5,941 nucleotides of DNA from an uncultured Eubacteriales bacterium. Its GTDB lineage: Bacteria > Bacillota > Clostridia > Oscillospirales > Oscillospiraceae. Every line of letters begins with the position of its first letter. Position 1 is the first letter of the stretch. The translations under genes were made by a program, and so were the position numbers. Below are positions 1 to 5,348 of the stretch, piece by piece. Location: positions 1-5,941 of the forward strand of contig OMQS01000185.1 in assembly GCA_900313295.1 (NCBI GenBank), read 5' to 3'. The notes beneath the pieces were generated by a model. It did no database searches. It saw only the letters and a list, made by a program, of their open reading frames with translations, and had not been told where the DNA came from.

Positions 1-324
1 ATGCAGTGCGAGTATTACGCGCTGGAGGGCATCGCCGACCTGATGACCAGCATCAAAATGTGCGGCAAACGCCTGAACCGGCGGCTGAAGGTGGAGGGCA
101 TCGTCCTCACCATGTACGACGCCCGGGCCAACCTGACCAACCAGGTGGCCGGGGAGCTGCGCAAGCATTTGGGGGACAAGGTCTATCAGACGGTGATCCC
201 CCGCAGCATCCGGCTCTCCGAGGCGCCCAGCCACGGGATCCCCGGCGTGCTCTATGACAAATCAAACAAGGGCAGCAAGGCCTATATGGCGCTGGCGGCG
301 GAATTTGCCGCCCGCTGCAGGTAG
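1..324 (+). CDS. parA: ParA/Soj chromosome-partitioning ATPase, C-terminal part
   Basis: This is the C-terminal 107 residues of a ParA (Soj) ATPase, which binds DNA nonspecifically as an ATP dimer and works with ParB in origin segregation and, in sporulating Firmicutes, in control of replication initiation. The first residues, MQCEYYALEG, are the conserved internal motif that usually follows 'IP', so the ATG at position 1 is an internal methionine and the gene is cut by the window edge. The Walker A and B motifs lie upstream, outside the window. Later family signatures are present: LTMYDAR around residues 36-42, then VIPRSIRLSEAPSHGIP around 65-81. The stop codon is TAG at 322-324. parB follows after 24 bases, the usual parAB arrangement. 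Family assignment is secure. Confidence 0.95.
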   Translation: MQCEYYALEGIADLMTSIKMCGKRLNRRLKVEGIVLTMYDARANLTNQVAGELRKHLGDKVYQTVIPRSIRLSEAPSHGIPGVLYDKSNKGSKAYMALAAEFAARCR

Positions 325-348
325 GCTGCCCCACAAAAGGAGAAACAC

Positions 349-1224
349 ATGGCTGCAAAAGAGAAAAAGGGCCTGGGTTTAGGCCTGGACGCGCTTTTTG
401 CCATCAACGCGCTGGACGAGCCGGAGGGCGAGCTGCTGACGCTGCCTATCGCCAAGGTGGAGCCCCGCGAGGCCCAGCCTCGGAAGACTTTCGATGAAGA
501 GGCCCTGCAGGCCCTGGCGGATTCCATTGCGCAGTACGGCCTGATCCAGCCCATCGTGGCCCGGAAGCTGCCCAGCGGTTATTATCAGATCATTGCCGGC
601 GAGCGCCGCTGGCGGGCGGCCCGGCTGGCGGGGCTGGAGGAGGTCCCGGTCCGGGTCCTGGAGGCAGACGATCGCCGCACCGCGGAGCTGGCCCTGGTGG
701 AGAACCTCCAGCGGGAGGACCTGAATCCCATCGAGGAAGCCAAGGGCTACAAGACCCTGATGGAGGAATACGGCCTGACCCAGGAGGAGACCGCCCGCAG
801 CGTGGGCCGATCCCGTCCCGCCGTAGCCAACGCCCTGCGCCTGCTGAGCCTGAGCCCCCGGGTGATGGACTTGGTGGAGAGGAAGGAGCTCTCCGCGGGC
901 CACGCCCGGACCCTGCTGAGCCTCAGCAGCGAGGCGGTTCAGTGGGAGGCCGCCCAGGAGGTGCTGAAAAAGGCCCTGTCCGTGCGGCAGACCGAACAGC
1001 TCACCGCCCGCCTGGCCAGAGCCGCCCGGCAGACGCCCAAGAGCGAGGATCCCCTGGCGGTGAACTACGCCGCCGAGATCGCGGAGGAGTTGACCCGCAG
1101 CCTGGGACGGAGGGTGCAGCTGCTGGAGGGCGCCCGGGGCGGCAAGATCGTGCTGGATTACTACAACGCGGAGGATCGGGAGGACCTGATCGCCGCGCTG
1201 CGCAGATTGAAGAAGGAAGGTTAA
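349..1224 (+). CDS. parB: ParB/Spo0J chromosome-partitioning CTPase and parS-binding protein
   Basis: A 291-residue ParB/Spo0J protein, normal length for the family. It loads at parS sites as a CTP-dependent DNA clamp and stimulates ParA. In order: a basic N-terminal peptide with [10 protein letters not shown] (8-17), the ParA-contacting segment; the ParB/Srx N domain with QPRKTF (43-48), GLIQPIVAR (64-72) and the CTP-binding GERRWRAA box (84-91); the ENLQRED motif (118-124); a helix-turn-helix around 142-166 ([20 protein letters not shown]); and a C-terminal dimerisation region. The ATG at 349 has AAAGGAG at 336-342, six bases upstream. The family's GLG(K/R)GL peptide has Leu11 in place of the basic residue, although Lys6 and Lys7 lie just before it. 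No parS-like TGTTTCACGTGAAACA sequence was seen in the window. The gene ends three bases before serS, suggesting cotranscription. Confidence 0.97.
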   Translation: MAAKEKKGLGLGLDALFAINALDEPEGELLTLPIAKVEPREAQPRKTFDEEALQALADSIAQYGLIQPIVARKLPSGYYQIIAGERRWRAARLAGLEEVPVRVLEADDRRTAELALVENLQREDLNPIEEAKGYKTLMEEYGLTQEETARSVGRSRPAVANALRLLSLSPRVMDLVERKELSAGHARTLLSLSSEAVQWEAAQEVLKKALSVRQTEQLTARLARAARQTPKSEDPLAVNYAAEIAEELTRSLGRRVQLLEGARGGKIVLDYYNAEDREDLIAALRRLKKEG

Positions 1225-1227
1225 ACC

Positions 1228-2547
1228 ATGCTGGATATATGCTTTATTCGTGAAAATCCCGAAATAGTCCGGGAAAACATCCGCAAAAAGTTCCAGGATG
1301 CCAAGCTGCCCCTGGTGGACGAGCTCCTGGAGCTGGACGCCAAAAACCGCGCGGCCATCACCGAGGCCAGCGATCTGCGGGCCCAGCGCAACGCCCTGAG
1401 CAAGGCCAACGGGCCCCTCTTTGGCAAGCTGAAAAAGGCCTTGGAAATGGAAAAGATTTCCATCCAGGCCCAGATCGACGAGAACATGGCCAAGGTCAAG
1501 GCAAACGATCTCCGCCGGGAGGAGCTGGAGAAGCTGGAGGAGGAGTATGCAGCCCGGATCCATGCGATCCTGCTGCAGATCACCAATATCATCGACCCCT
1601 CCGTGCCTCTGGGACCGGACGACAGCTATAATGTGGAGGTCCAGCGCTTCGGCGAGCCTCTGACCCCCGACTTTCCCATCCCCTATCATACCGCGATCAT
1701 GGCCCGCTTCAACGGCGTGGATATGGACGCAGCCGGCCGGGTCTCCGGCAACGGCTTCTATTATCTCATGGGCGACATCGCCCGGCTCCACTCCGCCGTG
1801 CTGGCCTATGCCCGGGACTTTATGATCGACAAGGGCTTTACCTATGTGATCCCGCCTTACATGATCCACGGCAATGTGGTGGAGGGCGTGATGAGCCAGA
1901 CGGATATGGACGCCATGATGTATAAGATCGAGGGCGAGGACCTCTACCTGATCGGTACCAGCGAACATTCCATGATCGGTAAGTTCATCGATTCCCAGAA
2001 CCGGGAAGAGGATCTGCCCTATACGCTGACCAGCTACAGCCCCTGCTTCCGCAAGGAAAAGGGAGCGCACGGAATTGAGGAACGTGGCGTGTACCGCATC
2101 CACCAGTTTGAAAAGCAGGAGATGATCGTGGTCTGCAAGCCCGAGGAGAGCAAGGACTGGTACGAAAAGCTGTGGCGCTACAGCGTGGAGCTGTTCCGGT
2201 CGCTGGACATCCCCGTGCGGCAGCTAGAGTGCTGCTCCGGCGATCTGGCCGACCTGAAGTGCCGCTCCTGCGACATTGAGGCGTGGTCGCCCCGCCAGCA
2301 GAAATATTTTGAGGTGTGCTCCTGCTCCAATCTGGGCGACGCACAGGCGCGCCGGCTGAAGATCCGCTACAAGGACGAGAGCGGCAAAATGCAGCTGTGC
2401 CACACCCTGAACAACACCTGCGTGGCGCCGCCCCGCATGCTCATCGCCCTGCTGGAGAACAACCTGCAGGCCGATGGCCGCGTGCTGATCCCCAAGGTGC
2501 TGCAGCCCTACATGGGCGGCACGGAAGTGCTGGTTCCCAAGCATTGA
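1228..2547 (+). CDS. serS: Seryl-tRNA synthetase, archaeal-like sequence type
   Basis: A 439-residue class II seryl-tRNA synthetase that charges tRNA-Ser with serine in the cytosol. The N-terminal ~110 residues form the long helical hairpin that grips the tRNA-Ser variable arm. The catalytic core shows [10 protein letters not shown] (serine-binding TxE region), motif 2 [20 protein letters not shown] (274-293), CSGDLADLK (336-344) and motif 3 [20 protein letters not shown] (392-411). Typical bacterial enzymes have an HTLNGSGxAxGR-type motif 3. The NNT-APPRML form and the [18 protein letters not shown] segment match my memory of archaeal (for example haloarchaeal) SerRS, so ancient transfer is possible. 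Six cysteines lie between 335 and 366. It starts three bases after parB with AGGAAGG at 1214-1220 as its ribosome binding site, which sits in the end of parB. The annotation as SerRS is firm; its origin is inferred. Confidence 0.95.
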   Translation: MLDICFIRENPEIVRENIRKKFQDAKLPLVDELLELDAKNRAAITEASDLRAQRNALSKANGPLFGKLKKALEMEKISIQAQIDENMAKVKANDLRREELEKLEEEYAARIHAILLQITNIIDPSVPLGPDDSYNVEVQRFGEPLTPDFPIPYHTAIMARFNGVDMDAAGRVSGNGFYYLMGDIARLHSAVLAYARDFMIDKGFTYVIPPYMIHGNVVEGVMSQTDMDAMMYKIEGEDLYLIGTSEHSMIGKFIDSQNREEDLPYTLTSYSPCFRKEKGAHGIEERGVYRIHQFEKQEMIVVCKPEESKDWYEKLWRYSVELFRSLDIPVRQLECCSGDLADLKCRSCDIEAWSPRQQKYFEVCSCSNLGDAQARRLKIRYKDESGKMQLCHTLNNTCVAPPRMLIALLENNLQADGRVLIPKVLQPYMGGTEVLVPKH

Positions 2548-2572
2548 TGCTTCTAAAAAGGAGAAGAAAGCT

Positions 2573-2983
2573 ATGAAAAAGTTCTTTTTGGAATTCAAGG
2601 AATTCGCCATGCGGGGCAACGTGCTGGACATGGCCGTGGGCGTTATTCTGGGCGGCGCGTTCGGAAAGATCACTACATCTCTGGTGAATGACGTGTTCAT
2701 GCCCCTCATCGGCATGCTCATCGGCGGCGTGGATCTGGGCAAGCTGAACATCGTTCTCAAGCCCGCCACGGACACCGCCGAAGCCGTCACGCTGGGCATC
2801 GGTACATTTCTCACGACCATCATCGACTTTGTGTTGGTGGCCTTTGTGATCTTCCTGATGATAAAAACCATCAACCGTTTCCGCAGGAAAAAAGAGGAAG
2901 AACCCGAACCAGAGAAGCCGAAAGACCCCACCACCGAGGAGCTGCTGGCGGAGATCCGCGACCTGCTGAAGGAGCAGAAATAA
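2573..2983 (+). CDS. mscL: Large-conductance mechanosensitive channel MscL
   Basis: A 136-residue MscL, full length for the family. It forms a homopentameric inner-membrane channel that opens under membrane tension and releases solutes during hypoosmotic shock. The amphipathic N-terminal helix and start of TM1 are diagnostic: [20 protein letters not shown] (8-27), continuing GAFGKI to the TM1 end near 50. A periplasmic loop spans about 51-75. TM2 runs about 76-98 ([19 protein letters not shown]), then comes a charged RFRRKKEEE linker. The C-terminal bundle helix [15 protein letters not shown] closely matches the family ending. AAAAAGGAG at 2555-2563 precedes the ATG by nine bases. It sits 25 bases after serS and one base before rsmG, so cotranscription is likely. 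Its place inside an origin-region housekeeping cluster is unusual, but the gene itself is ordinary. Confidence 0.97.
   Translation: MKKFFLEFKEFAMRGNVLDMAVGVILGGAFGKITTSLVNDVFMPLIGMLIGGVDLGKLNIVLKPATDTAEAVTLGIGTFLTTIIDFVLVAFVIFLMIKTINRFRRKKEEEPEPEKPKDPTTEELLAEIRDLLKEQK
2969..2974 (+). promoter_or_regulatory. rsmG ribosome binding site inside the end of mscL
   Basis: AAGGAG lies within the last codons of mscL, ten bases before a TTG codon. An in-frame TGA at 2967-2969 bars any earlier rsmG start, and the next in-frame ATG (residue 36) would remove the conserved N-terminus. This site therefore fixes the TTG at 2985 as the start and suggests translational coupling to mscL. Confidence 0.75.
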
Positions 2984-2984
2984 T

Positions 2985-3683
2985 TTGGAAACGATTCTGA
3001 AGGAGGGGCTGATCGCGCTGCGGCTGGACACGGCGGCCATCCCGAAGCTGACGGAGTTTTCCCGCCTGCTGCTGGAAAAAAACAAGGTCATGAACCTAAC
3101 CGCCATCACGGCGCCAAAGGACGTGGCCACGCTGCACCTGCTGGACTCCGCCTACCTGCTGACGCTGGCCGACTTCGCCGGCAAAAGCGTGGTGGACGTG
3201 GGGACGGGCGCGGGCTTCCCGGGCATGCCCATGGGCATCCTGTGCAGGGACGCTTCCCTGACCCTGCTGGACAGTCTGGGCAAGCGCATCGACTTTATGC
3301 GGGACGCGGCGGCGGCGTTGAAGCTGGAAAATATTTCCTGTGTCCATGCACGGGCGGAGGAATTTGCCGCAGAGCATCGGGAAAATTATGATGTGGCCGT
3401 GTCCCGTGCGGTGGCGGCGCTGCCGGTGCTCAGCGAGCTGGCGCTGCCGCTGGTGAAGACGGACGGGCTGTTTCTGGCCATGAAATCCGTGGATTCGGAT
3501 GGCGAGATCGACGCTGCGCGAGGCGCCATTGGGCAGCTGGGCGGGCGGATCGAGAGGATCGACGACTACGCCGTGCCCTGCACGGACATCTGGCATCGGG
3601 TGGTGGTCATCCGTAAGGTACGCCCCACGCCGGCGCAATTTCCCCGCGCGTTTGCCAAAATCAAAAAATCTCCTCTGAAATAA
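2985..3683 (+). CDS. rsmG: 16S rRNA (guanine527-N7)-methyltransferase RsmG
   Basis: A 232-residue RsmG (GidB), which uses S-adenosylmethionine to methylate N7 of G527 in the 530 loop of 16S rRNA. Visible family features are NKVMNLTAI (33-41), HLLDS (51-55), the SAM-binding motif VVDVGTGAGFPGMP (69-82), LLDSLGKRIDFM, the ARAEEFA segment, DVAVSRAVAALPVLSELALP and the characteristic C-terminal FPRAFAKIKKSPL. The start is TTG, one base after the mscL stop; AAGGAG at 2969-2974 supports it and an upstream in-frame stop excludes longer forms. In many Firmicutes rsmG follows mnmG and precedes parA. Here it lies downstream of parAB-serS-mscL, so the local order is rearranged. Assignment is secure. Confidence 0.96.
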   Translation: METILKEGLIALRLDTAAIPKLTEFSRLLLEKNKVMNLTAITAPKDVATLHLLDSAYLLTLADFAGKSVVDVGTGAGFPGMPMGILCRDASLTLLDSLGKRIDFMRDAAAALKLENISCVHARAEEFAAEHRENYDVAVSRAVAALPVLSELALPLVKTDGLFLAMKSVDSDGEIDAARGAIGQLGGRIERIDDYAVPCTDIWHRVVVIRKVRPTPAQFPRAFAKIKKSPLK

Positions 3684-3688
3684 GGAGG
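3681..3688 (+). promoter_or_regulatory. Shine-Dalgarno of the MinD-like gene overlapping the rsmG stop
   Basis: TAAGGAGG is a near-perfect anti-16S match whose first three bases are the rsmG stop codon. Only four bases separate it from the ATG at 3693. The overlap implies that ribosomes terminating on rsmG could reinitiate on the next gene. Confidence 0.75.
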
Positions 3689-3692
3689 CACA

Positions 3693-4430
3693 ATGGGCAA
3701 GATCATTGCCGTGGTGTCCGGCAAAGGCGGCACCGGAAAAACTACATTTACCTCCAACATCGGCTTCGCGCTGGCCTCCATGGGAAAAAAGGTGCTGTGT
3801 CTGGACTGCGACATCACGCTGCGGAATCTGGATCTGGCGCTGGGACTCAGCGACAGCGCGTTCATGGACTTTTCCGACGTGATGAGCGGACGATGTACGC
3901 TGGAGGAGGCGACGGTGCACCACGGCAAGTACCCCTCCCTGTTCCTGCTGGCGGCGCCGCTGGCCTTTGACGGCTTCCGTGTGGAGCCGGCGCAGGTGAA
4001 GGCGCTCATGGCGGAGATACGGGAGAAATTCGACTTCTGCCTGGTGGACGCTCCGGCGGGGCTGGGGCAGGGCTTCCGCATGGCCACGCAGGAGGCGGAT
4101 CACGTGGTGGTGGTGACCACGACGGACGTCACCGCCCTGCGGGACGCCCAGCGCACGGTGATGGAGCTGGAGCGCTTCCCCAACGGGAAGGTGCATCTGG
4201 TGGTGAATCGGGTGGCGAAAAAGCTCATGAAGCAGCTGCACACCACCATCGACGACGCCATGGACGCCGCCGGACTGCCGCTGCTGGGCGTGGTGCCGGA
4301 GGATTCGGACATCCCGCGGTGTCTGAATCAGGGCATCCCCTTGCGGGACGACAATTTCTACGCCGCGCGGGCTTACTACAACATCGCAAGACGCATCGAC
4401 GGGTTCAAAGCCCCGCTGATGAAGATATAA
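3693..4430 (+). CDS. minD: MinD-like ParA-family ATPase, short C-terminus
   Basis: A 245-residue P-loop ATPase of the MinD/ParA family. The deviant Walker A box SGKGGTGKTT covers 9-18 with signature Lys11 and catalytic Lys16. Further MinD-like signatures are LDCDITLRNLDLALGL (37-52), the Walker B region LVDAPAGLGQGF (117-128), LVVNRV (169-174), VPEDSDIPRCLNQG and AYYNIARRI near the end. Against Bacillus MinD as I remember it, similarity runs through 'NIARRI..' and the protein then ends at GFKAPLMKI, about 20 residues early, without the basic amphipathic membrane-targeting helix. Classical MinD recruits MinC to block polar septation, but no minC or divIVA lies nearby. Its exact role is therefore uncertain, and it could be a soluble paralogue. 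It follows rsmG by nine bases with a strong ribosome binding site. Family call is firm; the minD symbol is tentative. Confidence 0.82.
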   Translation: MGKIIAVVSGKGGTGKTTFTSNIGFALASMGKKVLCLDCDITLRNLDLALGLSDSAFMDFSDVMSGRCTLEEATVHHGKYPSLFLLAAPLAFDGFRVEPAQVKALMAEIREKFDFCLVDAPAGLGQGFRMATQEADHVVVVTTTDVTALRDAQRTVMELERFPNGKVHLVVNRVAKKLMKQLHTTIDDAMDAAGLPLLGVVPEDSDIPRCLNQGIPLRDDNFYAARAYYNIARRIDGFKAPLMKI

Positions 4431-4451
4431 ATGGCTGCCGAAAAACCACCC

Positions 4452-4572
4452 TCTGTCATTCCGAGGAGCGCTGCGACGTGGGAATCCGTACCTCGCTATT
4501 CAAAAAAAGAATAGATATGGATTTTGGAGTACGGATTGCGAACCAGTCTGCGGACCGGTTCGCAATGACAGA
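4452..4572. repeat. 121-bp imperfect inverted repeat, MITE/REP-like
   Basis: The ends TCTGTCATT (4452-4460) and AATGACAGA (4564-4572) are perfect 9-bp inverted repeats, and pairing continues inward for four more positions after one mismatch. A second perfect 9-bp pair lies inside: AATCCGTAC (4483-4491) with GTACGGATT (4529-4537). The right arm also forms its own hairpin: TTGCGAACC (4536-4544) with GGTTCGCAA (4557-4565), extended by GTC/GAC around a TGCG loop. The left arm can pair ATTCC (4458-4462) with GGAAT (4481-4485). The centre (about 4495-4525) is AT-rich, unlike the surroundings. The TGTCATTnCGA...GCAATCC pattern resembles small dispersed repeats in many bacterial genomes. No transposase, clear target-site duplication or T-tract was found. 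It fills most of the 189-base gap 4431-4619; no convincing promoter was seen in the remainder. Confidence 0.8.
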
Positions 4573-4619
4573 ACTTATTCAGAAGATAACCTTATACGCA
4601 CAGAAAGGAGAGCGCAACT

Positions 4620-5036
4620 ATGAATATCGCACTGATCGCTCACAACAATCGCAAGGAACTCATGGTCCAGTTCTGCACCGCCTACTGCGGCATTCTGGCC
4701 AAGCACACCCTATGCGCCACCGCTACCACCGGCCAGATGGTGGCCGAGGCCACGGGGCTGACCATCCACCGCTTCATGAGCTTTTATCACGGCGGCGGCC
4801 AGCAGATCGGCGCTCGCATCGCCTACAATGAGCTGGACATGGTGCTGTGCTTCGACGACCCCAACACCAAGGAGCCGTCCCCCGACATCATCTATATCTC
4901 CCGTCTGTGCGACAAGAACAACATTCCCTACGCCAGCAACATCGCCACGGCGGAAATGCTGGTGCTGGGTCTGGCACGAGGCGATCTGGACTGGCGCGAG
5001 GTGGTTAATCCCAAGAGCAACCCCTTCACCGCTTGA
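4620..5036 (+). CDS. mgsA: Methylglyoxal synthase family protein with altered active site
   Basis: A 138-residue single-domain member of the methylglyoxal synthase (MGS-like) family; true MgsA converts dihydroxyacetone phosphate to methylglyoxal and phosphate. The fold is recognisable throughout: MNIALIAHNN at the start, ATATTG (33-38), EATGL, GGGQQIGARIAYNE (58-71), DDPNTKEP, SRLCDKNNIPYASNIATAE and the ending GDLDWREVVNP. Key positions differ (E. coli numbering): the catalytic base Asp71 of GGDQQ is Gly60, conserved Asp20 is Asn9, the PHDPD histidine (His98) is lost from the EPSPD segment, Gly46 is Ala35 and Gly66 is Phe55. Asp91 and Asp101 remain as Asp80 and Asp89, as do likely phosphate contacts Lys12, Thr34, Thr36, Thr37 and Ser54. 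Phosphate-ligand binding without normal catalysis is plausible. AAAGGAG at 4604-4610 supports the start. Automated annotation would probably call it mgsA; its activity is doubtful. Confidence 0.85.
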   Translation: MNIALIAHNNRKELMVQFCTAYCGILAKHTLCATATTGQMVAEATGLTIHRFMSFYHGGGQQIGARIAYNELDMVLCFDDPNTKEPSPDIIYISRLCDKNNIPYASNIATAEMLVLGLARGDLDWREVVNPKSNPFTA

Positions 5037-5061
5037 CATTTGCCCGACAATGGACTAAAAT
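5033..5061 (+). promoter_or_regulatory. Sigma-A-type promoter of hisS
   Basis: The -35 hexamer TTGACA (5033-5038) matches consensus exactly, and the -10 hexamer TAAAAT (5056-5061) differs at one position, with a 17-base spacer. Transcription would start near 5067-5069, just before the T-box stem I. The -35 box contains the TGA stop of the upstream gene (5034-5036). This is the only strong promoter I could find in the window. Confidence 0.88.
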
Positions 5062-5246
5062 AATGTGAAATACCGCGATAACGGAGCAAGAGTAGATCTG
5101 TCCCTGTCGGCGCAGAGAGGCACGCCATCGGCTGAAAGCGTGCTGCGGCACACAGAAGGAAGACAGCTCCAGCAGCGGGGATGGAAACATCCACGGCTCG
5201 CTCCCCGTAACAGGAGCGCCAAAGGGCTTCCCCATGGGAGCCGAAA

Positions 5247-5283
5247 TTGGGTGGCACCACGAAGCGATGCGCTCTCGTCCCAA
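5247..5283 (+). promoter_or_regulatory. T-box antiterminator
   Basis: The conserved T-box GGGTGGCACCACG (5249-5261) lets TTGGG (5247-5251) pair with CCCAA (5279-5283) and ACGA (5259-5262) with TCGT (5275-5278). The 7-base bulge TGGCACC (5252-5258) is left between them, where TGGC can pair with the tRNA 3' GCCA. The 3' strand is shared with the terminator stem, so the two structures exclude each other. The usual ACCGCG reads ACCACG, matched by the TCGT strand. Confidence 0.9.
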
Positions 5284-5306
5284 TGCACGGGACGGGAGCG
5301 TTTTTT
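5270..5306 (+). terminator. Intrinsic terminator of the T-box leader
   Basis: CGCTCTCGTCCC (5270-5281) pairs with GGGACGGGAGCG (5289-5300) as a 12-bp stem with one G-U pair and a 7-base loop, followed by six T residues (5301-5306). It stops transcription when charged tRNA leaves the antiterminator unformed. It may also end transcripts arriving from the upstream MgsA-family gene, which has no terminator of its own. Confidence 0.93.
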
Positions 5307-5348
5307 GTTTCCCACGACCGAAATTTATCGTAAAAGGAGAATACGAAC

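Larger units (their letters stand above)
5068..5306 (+). ncRNA. T-box riboswitch leader of hisS, likely tRNA-Asp responsive
   Basis: This leader binds uncharged tRNA and permits read-through into hisS. Stem I is closed by GGAGC (5083-5087) and GCTCC (5166-5170). It has the loop-E AGTA (5091-5094), CGCAG/CTGCG (5111-5115/5143-5147), the AGAGG bulge (5116-5120), CACGC/GCGTG (5121-5125/5138-5142) and the distal GGCTGAAA loop. The stem II region pairs CGGGG (5176-5180) with CCCCG (5203-5207), with an alternative GGATG/CATCC hairpin; another hairpin pairs 5199-5204 with 5213-5218. Stem III is 5225-5242. The candidate specifier is GAC (Asp) at 5162-5164, directly after GAA and followed by A. CAC (His) occurs at 5149-5151 and 5151-5153 but lies higher in the stem. 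The T-box bulge TGGC fits a G73 discriminator (tRNA-Asp), not the C73 of tRNA-His. Class is certain; specificity is inferred. Confidence 0.92.

Noticed and set aside
1..3. ATG at the first base as the parA start codon
   Set aside because: The following QCEYYALEG motif is internal in ParA, so the methionine is not an initiator and the gene continues upstream.
379..2103. 574-codon open frame on the minus strand opposite parB and serS
   Set aside because: It is a mirror of GC-rich codon use in two well-recognised genes. Its translation is His/Gln/Leu/Gly-rich without a domain, and parB and serS explain the DNA.
2588..2606. Short direct repeat GGAATTC within mscL
   Set aside because: It arises from coding the EFKEF peptide and has no sign of separate function.
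3096..4241. 381-codon minus-strand open frame opposite rsmG and the MinD-like gene
   Set aside because: Same antisense shadow effect: His/Arg/Gln-rich translation, no recognisable family, and both plus-strand genes are certain.
4573..4619. Possible promoter just before the MgsA-family gene
   Set aside because: TTATAC and GATAAC hexamers are present, but none has an acceptable -35 box at 16 to 18 bases.
4319..4831. 170-codon plus-strand frame running across the intergenic repeat
   Set aside because: It overlaps the ends of two real genes in another frame and is read through the inverted repeat. There is no ribosome binding site or family signature.
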